The notes beneath the pieces were generated by a model. It was not told where the DNA came from. It made no database searches and saw nothing but the letters and a program-made list of their open reading frames with translations. A stretch of DNA of 64,000 bases, from positions 1 to 64,000 of the forward strand of contig JAFGEL010000006.1 in NCBI GenBank assembly GCA_016931615.1, read 5' to 3'. Of the stretch, positions 48,612-57,285 are shown piece after piece (positions within the stretch are counted from its first letter, which is position 1; every line of letters begins with the position of its first letter). The translations under genes and the position numbers were made by a program. The DNA is from Desulfuromonadales bacterium (GTDB lineage Bacteria > Desulfobacterota > Desulfuromonadia > Desulfuromonadales > Geopsychrobacteraceae).

Positions 48612-49106
48612 ACTGACAGACATATCAGCGGTTTTAAATTCGTAGTTGGTGAACAGGGTCTGCTCAGGGTAGCGGTACATACCGAGGAAAACCAGTCCCT
48701 GTGCTTCAAAAGCTTCCTTGAGGTAGGGCTCCATCACTTTGATCGCCTTGGCCCACTCGTCTTCGGTTCTGATCAGCATTGGCAGAGAGAGAACACCACC
48801 GATCGGGACGTTGCCGAGATAGAAGTAATCAGAAGCCATATCGACGATGCCGTCAGCAACAGCCTGAGTGATGTTGGCGGCCTTGATGTGCAAGGTGCCA
48901 CCCAGGTTCAGGTTGATTTTGAAGTTTTTTCCGGTCTTGTTCTCAATTGAGTCAATCGCTTTATTCAGCCCCTGAACCGCTGAAGAGGTGGCCACCGAAG
49001 CATAGGTGTAAGCCGTCCAGCGAGTCTTGGCGCTGGCGGGTGACGCTGTCAGGGCCAACAGCCCGACGAACAGGAACAACACAACAACGTTAGCAAAGCT
49101 TTTCAT
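48603..49106 (-). pseudogene. dctP: TRAP solute-binding protein DctP, N-terminal part (split by IS)
   Basis: Signal peptide 1-26 (ASPASA-K), then KTRWTAYTYASVAT and a lobe-I fold through NYEFKTA; native sequence ends at 48627 and the last codons before the stop at 48603 belong to the IS. With the C-terminal part the intact protein would be 329 aa, normal for DctP. AAAGGAGG ribosome-binding site. Divergent from lysR. Confidence 0.88.
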
Positions 49107-49178
49107 GATGCCTCCTTTAAAATGTAATAAAACGCTTTTTTATGTTGCAAACAATCTAAGGCACACATATCCTTAATC

Positions 49179-49205
49179 GCAAGCAATATAATTTGATTTT
49201 AAAGT
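49179..49205 (-). promoter_or_regulatory. LysR-type operator between dctP and lysR (site 4)
   Basis: Diverged copy of the island motif: on + it starts GCAAGCAATATAATTTGA and matches the 27-base consensus at about 19 positions without gaps. Read toward dctP it is followed by 23 nt and then TTAGAT/TAGATT, a weak -10. A site between a LysR gene and its divergent target is the usual arrangement. Confidence 0.5.
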
Positions 49206-49239
49206 AAGAAAATCTAAATTTGAAACTAGGAGTTTGACT

Positions 49240-50121
49240 ATGAATCTGAGGCAGCTGAAAACCCTGATCGCTATCGCTGAACACGGTACCCTGGCAAAGG
49301 CCGCTGATGCTATTGCCCTGACGCCTTCAGCGGTCAGCCAGCAGATGACATCACTTGAAGACGAGGTTGGCATAGCCTTGTTCGACCGCACCACCAGGCC
49401 TCCCACCCTGACCTATCAGGGGCAACAGCTGCTGGATGGGGCCAAGGTCATTACTCAGACGGCTGAGAGCGTCCTCAATGCCATCAAGGGTGAGAATATG
49501 GCGGGAGCTTTCAATATCGGCGCCGTTCGAACCAGTATTTTCGGATTCCTGCCCCGGGCGGTCTCTGCGCTGAAAAAAGAATATCCCATGCTCAAAATCA
49601 ACCTGCGCATGGGGCACTCGGATGATTTAATGTTTGATGTCTCTGCCGGTCGGCTGGATGCCGCCCTGATCGCAGAGCCGGAGACCTTGTTTCCGAAACT
49701 TGACTTCAAAGCCTTCATCGAAGAACCGTTTATCGCCATCTCTCAGCCCGGTCGTGAATATGACTCAGCCTACGAGATGCTGACCAGCCAGGAATACATC
49801 CATTTCAAAAAGAACGTTCCCCTGGCCCGGATTATCGATTCCGAGCTGACACGCCAGGGGATCCACACCAAATCCTCGGTTCAACTTGACAGTATTTACG
49901 GCATCATTCAGTGCGTTTCAAACGGTCTGGGGGCTTCGGTTGTGCCCGCGACCTCCGTCACCCACCCCTTTCCGTTCGACGTCTATTCAGTTCCCTTTGG
50001 TACAGAAAAAACCATCCGCCGCATCGGCATCGTCAAGGCCAAAAACTCCCCGAAAGATTTCCTGGTCGATATCCTGCACGAAAGATTGGCCTATCTGAGT
50101 GGACCCTACGGAAAATTCTGA
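49240..50121 (+). CDS. LysR-family transcriptional regulator
   Basis: 293 aa from the ATG at 49240, 7 bp after GGAG. N-terminal winged HTH MNLRQLKTLIAIAEHGTLAK and ALTPSAVSQQMTSLEDEVG; C-terminal effector-binding domain (about 90-290). Only regulator intact in the island; divergent from dctPQM and beside the tctCBA operon. Probably binds the shared operator sites and senses the imported carboxylate. Confidence 0.93.
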   Translation: MNLRQLKTLIAIAEHGTLAKAADAIALTPSAVSQQMTSLEDEVGIALFDRTTRPPTLTYQGQQLLDGAKVITQTAESVLNAIKGENMAGAFNIGAVRTSIFGFLPRAVSALKKEYPMLKINLRMGHSDDLMFDVSAGRLDAALIAEPETLFPKLDFKAFIEEPFIAISQPGREYDSAYEMLTSQEYIHFKKNVPLARIIDSELTRQGIHTKSSVQLDSIYGIIQCVSNGLGASVVPATSVTHPFPFDVYSVPFGTEKTIRRIGIVKAKNSPKDFLVDILHERLAYLSGPYGKF

Positions 50122-50126
50122 AATCG

Positions 50127-50174
50127 TTCGTTAGCATCCGGAAACTCCGGGTGCTGACGAATTGTATTTCTTGT
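50127..50174 (+). terminator. Terminator after lysR
   Basis: Fifteen-bp stem TTCGTTAGCATCCGG / CCGGGTGCTGACGAA (50127-50141 with 50147-50161, two G-T pairs), five-base loop, then the T-rich TTGTATTTCTTGT. Confidence 0.75.
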
Positions 50175-50271
50175 GCCCCAAAGCCTTATCACGTTGAGGC
50201 GCAGTACAAATGCAACGGACCTCCATCTGGGCCAGATGATCAAGTTGTTCCCTGCCAATCCAGCAATCCTT

Positions 50272-50298
50272 AATTTAAAGTTAATTTAAATCGCTTTT
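50272..50298 (+). promoter_or_regulatory. LysR-type operator upstream of the first tctCBA operon (site 3)
   Basis: On the minus strand the site reads AAAAGCGATTTAAATTAA then CTTTAAATT, 25 of 27 bases identical to site 1. Same orientation relative to its gene as sites 1 and 2, but 173 bp before the tctC start, so the leader is longer. A -10 at the fixed distance is poor (CACTAT). Confidence 0.7.
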
Positions 50299-50470
50299 TC
50301 ATAAGTAAAGTTTATGTCACTATCGTTTCATCAGAGGCTGGAAATCCTGATGATTACCCGGCTTTAAAACCTTCCGATGTTCTACGATCCGGCCCGGACA
50401 GTTGAAATTTTTACACTTTTGACACTCTGAAATGAATCAGGGGTCTTTTACTTCAATGAGGAGATGCATC

Positions 50471-51427
50471 ATGAAAAATACGTTCAAACTGCTTGTGCTT
50501 TCACTGTCTCTCATCTTTTTGATGAGCTCTTTAGCCTGCGCAGCATATCCGGAGCGCCCGATCAAGATCCTCATCCCCTACGGCGCTGGCGGAACCACCG
50601 ATATCGGTGTCCGCATGCTGGCATCAATTGTTGAAAAGGATTTGGGCCAACCGATCGTTGTCGAAAACAAGCCGGGCGGATCCGGGACAATTGCTCTGGC
50701 TGCCGGCGCCAAGGCCGCAGCTGACGGATATACACTCACCGCAGTCACCTCGTCGCCCATGTTTATCACTCCGCACCTGCGCAATGTTTCATACAATCCG
50801 ATAGAAGATTTTACCGCCATCATGAATTACTCCGGGCCCTATCATGGCATCACCGTCCCGGCCTCTTCCGACTGGAAAAGTTTTGAAGACATGGTCAAAT
50901 ACGGCAAGGCCAACCCGAACAAAGGAACTTACGGAACCGCTGGAACTTTCGGTGGCGCCCACATCAGTATGCTTTATGTTGAGAAGCTCACCGGGTCGAC
51001 TTTCACTCACCTGCCGTTTAAAGGAAGTGCTGCCGCAACTGCCGCGATTCTGGGTGGACACGTCAACTTCGGTATCGTTCCGCAATATGCAGACCACGTT
51101 GAAGCTGGAAACGTTCGGGTCCTCGCTGTTCTGGATGGTACCCGCGACCCTGATTTCCCGAACGTCCCGACCTTGCGTGATCTGGGTTATGACTGGGAGT
51201 TTGCTTCTGTTGTCGGTCTGGTCGCTCCGGCCGGAACCGATAGCAGCATTATCAGTAAATTGGAAAAGGCCTTTATCGCTGCTGCCAACACAGCTGAATT
51301 CAAAGAGTTCATGAAAAAAGCCAACCTGCCGATTCGGATTATGAATTCGGAAGAATTTTCTGGCGTCCTCAAGAAAAACTACCTTGGCTATCAAGGTGCA
51401 ATTAAAGAACTGAACCTGACAAAATAA
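50471..51427 (+). CDS. tctC: Tripartite tricarboxylate transporter substrate-binding protein (first copy)
   Basis: 318 aa from the ATG at 50471 after GAGGAG. Signal peptide 1-24 or so; then AYPERPIKILIPYGAGGTTDIGVRMLA, ENKPGGSGTIAL and GHVNFGIVPQYADHV, all Bug/TctC hallmarks. Periplasmic binding protein for a carboxylate. First gene of tctCBA; separated from tctB by a strong hairpin. Confidence 0.92.
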   Translation: MKNTFKLLVLSLSLIFLMSSLACAAYPERPIKILIPYGAGGTTDIGVRMLASIVEKDLGQPIVVENKPGGSGTIALAAGAKAAADGYTLTAVTSSPMFITPHLRNVSYNPIEDFTAIMNYSGPYHGITVPASSDWKSFEDMVKYGKANPNKGTYGTAGTFGGAHISMLYVEKLTGSTFTHLPFKGSAAATAAILGGHVNFGIVPQYADHVEAGNVRVLAVLDGTRDPDFPNVPTLRDLGYDWEFASVVGLVAPAGTDSSIISKLEKAFIAAANTAEFKEFMKKANLPIRIMNSEEFSGVLKKNYLGYQGAIKELNLTK

Positions 51428-51442
51428 TTGCCGGAACATTCA

Positions 51443-51484
51443 AAATGGCGGGGCCTTTTTCTGGCGGAAAAGGCCCCGCCATTT
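51443..51484 (+). terminator. Strong intra-operon hairpin between tctC and tctB
   Basis: Seventeen-bp perfect stem, AAATGGCGGGGCCTTTT (51443-51459) with its complement (51468-51484), 8-base loop. Lacks a T-run, so it may be a partial terminator or protect the 3' end of the binding-protein mRNA, giving more TctC than TctBA. Confidence 0.6.
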
Positions 51485-51544
51485 ACAATTGCAGATTCAT
51501 AGACCACGTACGCCGCTGATCCGCGACTGGCAGAAGGGGCCGAC

Positions 51545-52081
51545 ATGCCAAACAAACGACTGAAATCTTGCAACAAGGACGTTATGTCCGGAATCATCCT
51601 TACCGCTTTTGGCATACTGATGTTGATTGTCATCATCCCGCAGGCGGTTCCAGTCGACTTTGTTCCCCCTGGTCAGATCAGTCCACGTTTTTTGCCGAAG
51701 GTTATTTCAGCAGCCATTACTGTCATTGCATTGCTGCTACTGGTTTCAAATTTGTATAAATGCGCCCGCTTGAAATCTGCAGCAGCTCAGGTTGATGACA
51801 CGGGGGAGTCTCCAGCAGAAAAATCTGATTTGAAAACAGCAGCAGAGTCGAAGCCCGCAGCATTTTTAAAGTGGGCGCCCGGAATCTCGATATTTTTGAT
51901 TGTCGCCTATTACTTTCTCCTGATCTGGACCGGTTTTATCGTTTCATCCATTGTCACCATGGTCTGTGTCATGCTGACCTTTGGCGAACGCAGATGGTGG
52001 GTGATTGTCTCGGCCTCCGCTATTGTTCCAGCATTGGTCTGGGCTTTTGCCGTCAAATTACTGAATCTGCCGATGCCATAG
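51545..52081 (+). CDS. tctB: Tripartite tricarboxylate transporter small membrane subunit (first copy)
   Basis: 178 aa with four hydrophobic segments and the TctB motif VPPGQISPRFLPKVISAAI near the first loop; a charged insertion (about 78-108) separates the two helix pairs. Sits between tctC and tctA as usual. Confidence 0.88.
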   Translation: MPNKRLKSCNKDVMSGIILTAFGILMLIVIIPQAVPVDFVPPGQISPRFLPKVISAAITVIALLLLVSNLYKCARLKSAAAQVDDTGESPAEKSDLKTAAESKPAAFLKWAPGISIFLIVAYYFLLIWTGFIVSSIVTMVCVMLTFGERRWWVIVSASAIVPALVWAFAVKLLNLPMP

Positions 52082-52124
52082 TGCAGTTGTCCATGGCTTT
52101 TGCTTTCGCTCTACGGAGATAGAG

Positions 52125-53636
52125 ATGTTTACAGATTTTCTTACAGGCTTTGCCCTGCTTCTGGATTGGTCCGTGTTGGTGGCAAATATCATCGGCATCG
52201 TCATCGGGACCATTGTCGGCGCTATCCCCGGCCTGGGCCCGGTCATCGCCATTGCGGTTCTGATTCCGGTCACCTTTGTCCTGCCGACCGTTCCGGCAAT
52301 CATGCTTCTTCTGGGCGTTTATCAGGCCGGAATCTACGGCGGCTCGATCTCTGCGGTGCTCTTTAACATTCCGGGCGTACCGGCGGCTGCGGCAACGGTC
52401 TACGACGGCTTCCCCATGGCCCAGCGGGGAGAGGGAAGCCGGGCGCTGAAGATTGCCCTTTACTCCAGCACCTTTGGCAACATCTTCAGCTGTCTGGTCC
52501 TGCTGCTGGTCGCCGCGCCGCTGGCGTCAATCGCCCTGCGTTTCGGCCCTCCGGAATTGGCCGCCCTGCTATTGCTGGCCCTGACCGTCATCGCCGGGGT
52601 CAGTGGTGGTTCAATGTTGAAAGGCTTGTTAACCGGCCTTCTTGGCTTGCTCTTCAGCACCGTCGGTCTGGACCCGATCTGGGGAACATTTCGTTTTACC
52701 ATGGAAATTCCTGAGTTGGAAAACGGTCTGGCACTGGTTCCTGTGCTGATCGGTCTGTTTGCCATTTCCGAGTTGCTGATCCAAGTGGGCAAACCCGACC
52801 CGGCGCTGTTGATGAAAAGTTCACAGCAAAGCCAGGAGAGCGCTAAAGAGCTTGCCGCCAAAAATCACGTTTCACTGCTGGAGCTATGGAAGATGAAAGG
52901 GGTCATGTTTTATTCGGCTCTGATCGGTATCGGCTTCGGCATTCTTCCCGGTATTGGTTCAACCACACCTGCTTTTATGAGCTACGCCTTCGCCAAACAA
53001 AAGTCAAAGCATCCGGAAAAATTCGGCACCGGTATTGCCGAGGGCGTTGCCGCACCGGAAACAGCCAACAACGCGGTCACCGGTGGCGCCTTGATTCCTC
53101 TACTGTCACTCGGTATTCCCGGGGACGCGGTCACGGCAATCATCCTGGGCGCCTTGATGCTGCAGGGCATCACCCCCGGCCCCTTTGTCTTCAGAGACAA
53201 TGGTGTTGAGGTTTACGCCTTCCTCATCGGCCTGATTCTGTCGACTGTACCCACCCTGATTGTCGGGCGCATCTTCCTGCGTTACGCCGTCAAGGTTCTG
53301 ACCTTGAAAAGATCCCTGATCTTCTCAACCGTGCTGATTATGTGTGTGGTCGGTTCATTCTCGGTCAACAACAGCGTTGCTGACATTGCCATCATGTGTG
53401 TGTTCGGTTTTATCGGTTATGCCTTGCGGATATACAACTTTCCGTTGCCTCCACTGCTGATCGGCTTTGTCATTGGCAAAGGCTTTGAAGAAGCTTTGCG
53501 CCAGTCACTTCTGGTTTCTCAGGGCAGCGTCATGATCTTCCTGCAGAAACCGATTGCCGCTGTCTTTGTTGTGCTCTCCGCGATAATCCTGTTGTGGTCT
53601 ATGTGGTCGGCCTACAAAACGTCAAAAAGCAGATGA
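52125..53636 (+). CDS. tctA: Tripartite tricarboxylate transporter large membrane subunit (first copy)
   Basis: 503 aa, about 12 helices. TctA/DUF112 signatures: GAIPGLGPVIAIAVLIPVTF, YGGSISAVLFNIPG, GILPGIGSTTPAFMSYA, EGVAAPETANNAVTGGALIPLLSLGIPGD (two stretches). Forms the channel with TctB. Ends before a terminator. Confidence 0.93.
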   Translation: MFTDFLTGFALLLDWSVLVANIIGIVIGTIVGAIPGLGPVIAIAVLIPVTFVLPTVPAIMLLLGVYQAGIYGGSISAVLFNIPGVPAAAATVYDGFPMAQRGEGSRALKIALYSSTFGNIFSCLVLLLVAAPLASIALRFGPPELAALLLLALTVIAGVSGGSMLKGLLTGLLGLLFSTVGLDPIWGTFRFTMEIPELENGLALVPVLIGLFAISELLIQVGKPDPALLMKSSQQSQESAKELAAKNHVSLLELWKMKGVMFYSALIGIGFGILPGIGSTTPAFMSYAFAKQKSKHPEKFGTGIAEGVAAPETANNAVTGGALIPLLSLGIPGDAVTAIILGALMLQGITPGPFVFRDNGVEVYAFLIGLILSTVPTLIVGRIFLRYAVKVLTLKRSLIFSTVLIMCVVGSFSVNNSVADIAIMCVFGFIGYALRIYNFPLPPLLIGFVIGKGFEEALRQSLLVSQGSVMIFLQKPIAAVFVVLSAIILLWSMWSAYKTSKSR

Positions 53637-53670
53637 TCTCTGCTTTTCAAAAGTGCCTTGAACAGAAAAA

Positions 53671-53709
53671 CCCCTCGGAAGGCAGCTTATGCTCCGAGGG
53701 GCTTTTTTT
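53671..53709 (+). terminator. Rho-independent terminator of the first tctCBA operon
   Basis: Nine-bp stem CCCCTCGGA / TCCGAGGGG (53671-53679 with 53693-53701), then C and seven T residues. Confidence 0.9.
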
Positions 53710-53750
53710 ACGTTGTCAACGAACTCATTCGATGACGAGAATGCTCAGTT

Positions 53751-54059
53751 TTAATCCTCGTTACAGGGATTGTTGCGATCAAAAGACAGCGACTTCCCCA
53801 GCGATAGTACGCTCAGGAACAGAATAAACAGGCTCAACGGGCTGATCAGAAACGAGAAACTGCCACGAGAAATCAACAGTGCCTGCTGCAGGCTGGTTTC
53901 GGCCATCGGTCCCAGGGTCAGGCCCAGAATCAGGGAGACTGACGAATAGCCGTTCTTTTTCATGAAGAAGCCAAGAAAACCAAAGGCCATCATGATAAAG
54001 ACGTCCGTGAAGTTATTGTTCACCGAGTAGGGGCCGATGACACTGAGCAGGCACTCTTA
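53751..54059 (-). pseudogene. TctA C-terminal fragment (relic of a third TTT system)
   Basis: About 100 codons starting in frame at CLLSVIGPYSVNNNFTDVF, through GLTLGPMAETSLQQALLISR to a stop at 53751. This is only the last fifth of a TctA protein. Upstream frame is closed by a stop at about 54057 and no tctA sequence continues. It differs from the C-termini of both intact copies, so it is not a recent duplication. Confidence 0.8.
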
Positions 54060-54099
54060 ACTTCCAAAATTAACGTTAGAAACGGGAGCACAATCGGCC

Positions 54100-55641
54100 C
54101 TATGCAGGTTTACTCTTCTCCATTAACTCGTCAGCCTTATCAATCGATTCGGCAGCAAACGCTTCCATGCGCTGATTCAATTTCCAACCGGCATAGAGCG
54201 AGAAGAAAGTCAGCACGATCAGCACCAGCGACAGAGGTCTGGTGAAGAAACTGGTGTAATCCCCGTCACTGATCAACATGGCACGACGGAAACCTGACTC
54301 CGAGATCGGACCGAGGATGACACCGAGCAGCACAGAAGCCATCGGGTAGCCATAGCGGGTCAGGAACCAGGCGACAACACCGATCAGAATCATCAGCCCC
54401 AGATCAAAGAACTGCTGGCGCACAGCATAGGCGCCGGTAAAGCAGATGACCAGCATGCTGGGAGCCATGATAACAGTTGGAATATTGGCAATCTTGCCGA
54501 ATATATTACTGCCGTACCAGCCCATCAACAGCATGACGATGTTACAGAAGAATCCGGCCGCCAGGAAGGTATAGGTGGCCTCGGCGTACTTGGTGAACAG
54601 CTCCGGACCGGGAACCATGCCGTGGATCAACAGGGCGCCAAGAATAACGGCAGCCGTCGGGCTACCCGGAATCGAGAGGGTCAACAACGGCACCAATGAA
54701 CCGGAGCAGACACCGTTGTTGGCGGCTTCAGACGCAGCAACCCCTTCAATCACCCCGGTTCCCAATTTTGTTGGATCCTTGGCGGCCCGCTTTTCCGCCG
54801 CATAGCTGACGAATCCGGCGATGGCGGCGCCGGCGCCAGGAATAATGCCGATGATGGTCCCAAGAATGGCCGAGCGCGACAGGGTGCGCTTCATCCCCCA
54901 GATTTCTGACAGCGTTAGGGTTGAGGTATCACTTTTATCGCTGCTGATATTAATCTGGCTCAAGCCTTTGGTCACCAGATCTTCGGTAAACTTCAGACAC
55001 TGCGGGAAAGCGAACAGGCCAAGCAGCAGAGGGATCAACGGCAGGCCGTCAAACAACTCGACATAACCGAAACCGAAGCGCATTTCACCGACAATCGGAT
55101 CAAGGCCGACGGTTCCCAGCATCAAGCCCAGAGCACCGGCAATCAGTCCCTTTAGAATGGATCCGGGAGAGACCGCGGCAATAACGGTCAGGCCGAAAAT
55201 CGCGATCAGAAAATACTCATGCGGACCGAAGGCCAGCGATAACTTGGCCAGTGGCGGTGCCAGCAGCAGCAGCACGATCGCGGCAAACATTCCACCAATA
55301 GCGGACGAGGTCACCGATGTTCTGAGGGCTTTTCTGGCCTGACCTTTCTTGGCCATCGGATGGCCGTCAAAGACCGTGGCCGCATCGGCTGATGTTCCCG
55401 GCACTCCCAGCAAAATGGCCGTTATGCCGCCGCCATAGATCGCTCCGGCGTAAACACCGGCCAGCATCGGCAGCGCCACCACCGGGCTCATGGTAAAAGT
55501 AAAAGGGATCAGCAGTGCAATACCGATGGTTGCACCCAGTCCGGGCAAGGCACCGCAGATAATCCCCCAAGCCACCCCGGCCGACATCGACAGAAAAACA
55601 GCAGGGGAAGCAAGATTCATAATTCCGTTCAGAATTTCCAT
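54100..55641 (-). CDS. tctA: Tripartite tricarboxylate transporter large membrane subunit (second copy)
   Basis: 513 aa. GALPGLGATIGIALLIPFTF, YGGGITAILLGVPGTSADAAT, GIIPGAGAAIAGFVSYAAEKR, EGVAASEAANNGVCSG and LTLSIPGSPTAAVILGALL define TctA. Clearly diverged from the first copy, so probably a different specificity. Eleven bp after its tctB. Confidence 0.93.
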   Translation of the reverse strand: MEILNGIMNLASPAVFLSMSAGVAWGIICGALPGLGATIGIALLIPFTFTMSPVVALPMLAGVYAGAIYGGGITAILLGVPGTSADAATVFDGHPMAKKGQARKALRTSVTSSAIGGMFAAIVLLLLAPPLAKLSLAFGPHEYFLIAIFGLTVIAAVSPGSILKGLIAGALGLMLGTVGLDPIVGEMRFGFGYVELFDGLPLIPLLLGLFAFPQCLKFTEDLVTKGLSQINISSDKSDTSTLTLSEIWGMKRTLSRSAILGTIIGIIPGAGAAIAGFVSYAAEKRAAKDPTKLGTGVIEGVAASEAANNGVCSGSLVPLLTLSIPGSPTAAVILGALLIHGMVPGPELFTKYAEATYTFLAAGFFCNIVMLLMGWYGSNIFGKIANIPTVIMAPSMLVICFTGAYAVRQQFFDLGLMILIGVVAWFLTRYGYPMASVLLGVILGPISESGFRRAMLISDGDYTSFFTRPLSLVLIVLTFFSLYAGWKLNQRMEAFAAESIDKADELMEKSKPA

Positions 55642-55651
55642 GAGACGCTCC

Positions 55652-56110
55652 TTATGACATGAATGGAGGCAAAGGAAGTCTCAGATCCAGCAAGGTCCGG
55701 AAAACGACTCCTAAAAGGATGGGTAGCCCCAAAGCGACCCACCAGTAACGCGCTGCAGCTTTTCCACCAAGCATGATCATACCACCGAAGATGAACAGGA
55801 ATCCGGCAACTTCAAAACCGATCTTCGGCATCAACCAGACAAACAGAACATTAAAGACGATGAACCCGACCAGAATACTCATTGTTTTGACGTTCAGACT
55901 GCTGCCAGGATTTTCTACTTTTTCAGAGTCTCCTTTTGCTTGCTTTATGGCATTCGTCACGATCAGCAAAACCACCAGGACCAGCAGTCCCAGCGCCATG
56001 GCGCGCGGAAAAGCTCTGGCGCTCGCGGACAGCTCCGCAGAGCTCAGATAAACCAGCAGACTGATGCCGACAAGTCCCGCCTGAACAACATATTTTTTGA
56101 TAGCGTCCAT
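55652..56110 (-). CDS. tctB: Tripartite tricarboxylate transporter small membrane subunit (second copy)
   Basis: 152 aa from the ATG at 56110; a longer in-frame start at 56170 adds an unlikely basic stretch. Four helices, SASARAFPRAMALGLLVLVV near the first loop. Ribosome-binding site is weak, suggesting coupling to upstream translation. Confidence 0.83.
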   Translation of the reverse strand: MDAIKKYVVQAGLVGISLLVYLSSAELSASARAFPRAMALGLLVLVVLLIVTNAIKQAKGDSEKVENPGSSLNVKTMSILVGFIVFNVLFVWLMPKIGFEVAGFLFIFGGMIMLGGKAAARYWWVALGLPILLGVVFRTLLDLRLPLPPFMS

Positions 56111-56215
56111 CTTAAGTGTTCTTTCTTGTAATAAGAGGTTCAATGTCCTGCCAGGAAAACGGCAGGACATTGAAAGTGAAGTTCCAGAATAAGAACTACT
56201 ATCTGAATAACTGGA

Positions 56216-57208
56216 TTATTTCTTCTCTTGTCCAGCCAGGTTTTCAGCCATAATCGCTTGCAAATCGGTCAGGTACTCAGTGAAGGCGGCGGCACCAAGA
56301 TGAGCGATGGTCGGTGCGATAGAGATTTTTTCAGCTTCAGCCAAAAACTCGGGATCATTGGCAACCTTGGTGAGCAGCTCGTCGTAGTACTTGACAATGT
56401 CAGCCGGGGCACCAGCCGGCAGAGAGATACCACGGTTTGAGCCGAGGGAAATCTTGTAGCCCGCATCCTTGTACAGAGTCATCTCCGGCAGGCTCTTCCA
56501 CTGATTGTCGCCGGCAGACGCAAGGATGCGAACTTCACCACTCTTGATCAGCGGAGCAAACTCGCTGAGACCACTGGCAGCAACATCGACGTGGCCACCC
56601 AGCAGGGAAGCAATGGCTTTGGCGCCACCATCATACGGGATGTATTTGAATTTGGTCCCGGTCTGTTTCTGCAGCACGATATCGTGGATGTGGTGGGTAC
56701 TATAAGTAAAGGTTCCAGCAAAGCTCAGTTTATCCGGGTTTGCTTTGGCATCGGCCAAAAGATCGTCTAGAGTCTTGTACTTGCTGTCAGTTTTAACAGC
56801 CAGAACGGAGGGATCAAGAGTAATCCGGGCAACCGGCTGGAAGTTGTCTTTGAAGGTGTAAGGGACATTTTTACGGGTCAGTTCATGGGTGACGATACTC
56901 ATGGTTGAAATGGTACCCAGGGTATAACCGTCAGGTTTGGACATGGACAGCTTGGTGTAACCGATCTGCCCGCCAGCTCCGGCAAAGTTTTCAACAACAA
57001 AATTGACACCCGACAGGCGTGCAGCATGCTTGAAGGTCAGGCGTGCCATGGTGTCGACACCGCCGCCTGGTGAGGTATGAACGATGACATGGACTGTTTT
57101 GTCGGGGGTGAACGCAGCCTGAGCCGACACGCCACTCAACGCCAGAGCACATACAATTAACAGGGGGACAGCCAAAAGCTTTTGAATTTTTTTTGAAATA
57201 CTGTTCAT
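56216..57208 (-). CDS. tctC: Tripartite tricarboxylate transporter substrate-binding protein (second copy)
   Basis: 330 aa. Signal peptide 1-31 (SAQAAF), then PDKTVHVIVHTSPGGGVDTMARL, VENFAGAGGQIGY and GGHVDVAASGLSEFAP. Good AAAGGAG ribosome-binding site. First gene of the second tctCBA operon. Confidence 0.92.
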   Translation of the reverse strand: MNSISKKIQKLLAVPLLIVCALALSGVSAQAAFTPDKTVHVIVHTSPGGGVDTMARLTFKHAARLSGVNFVVENFAGAGGQIGYTKLSMSKPDGYTLGTISTMSIVTHELTRKNVPYTFKDNFQPVARITLDPSVLAVKTDSKYKTLDDLLADAKANPDKLSFAGTFTYSTHHIHDIVLQKQTGTKFKYIPYDGGAKAIASLLGGHVDVAASGLSEFAPLIKSGEVRILASAGDNQWKSLPEMTLYKDAGYKISLGSNRGISLPAGAPADIVKYYDELLTKVANDPEFLAEAEKISIAPTIAHLGAAAFTEYLTDLQAIMAENLAGQEKK

Positions 57209-57285
57209 TCGATTCTCCTTTTGCCAATTTAGTATGACGATACAAACCGTTGTTTTAAGAACTATACAGTCAGATCATCTATACT

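Larger units (their letters stand above)
47081..48626 (+). mobile_element. IS110-family element, IS1111 group
   Basis: 1,546 bp. Subterminal 12-bp inverted repeats ATGTCTGTCAGT (47088-47099) and ACTGACAGACAT (48612-48623). Placing the ends 7 bp outside the left and 3 bp outside the right repeat, as described for the IS1111 group, restores dctP in frame as ...FKTA-KDLFGKK... One transposase gene, about 100 bp of 5' and 300 bp of 3' non-coding sequence. Inserted antisense to dctP, no target duplication under these boundaries. Confidence 0.85.

Noticed and set aside
47081-48623. AGACAT at 47081-47086 and 48618-48623 as a 6-bp target-site duplication
   Set aside because: AGACAT is the complement of the first six bases of the element's own inverted repeat, and the 7/3-bp extension model restores dctP more naturally.
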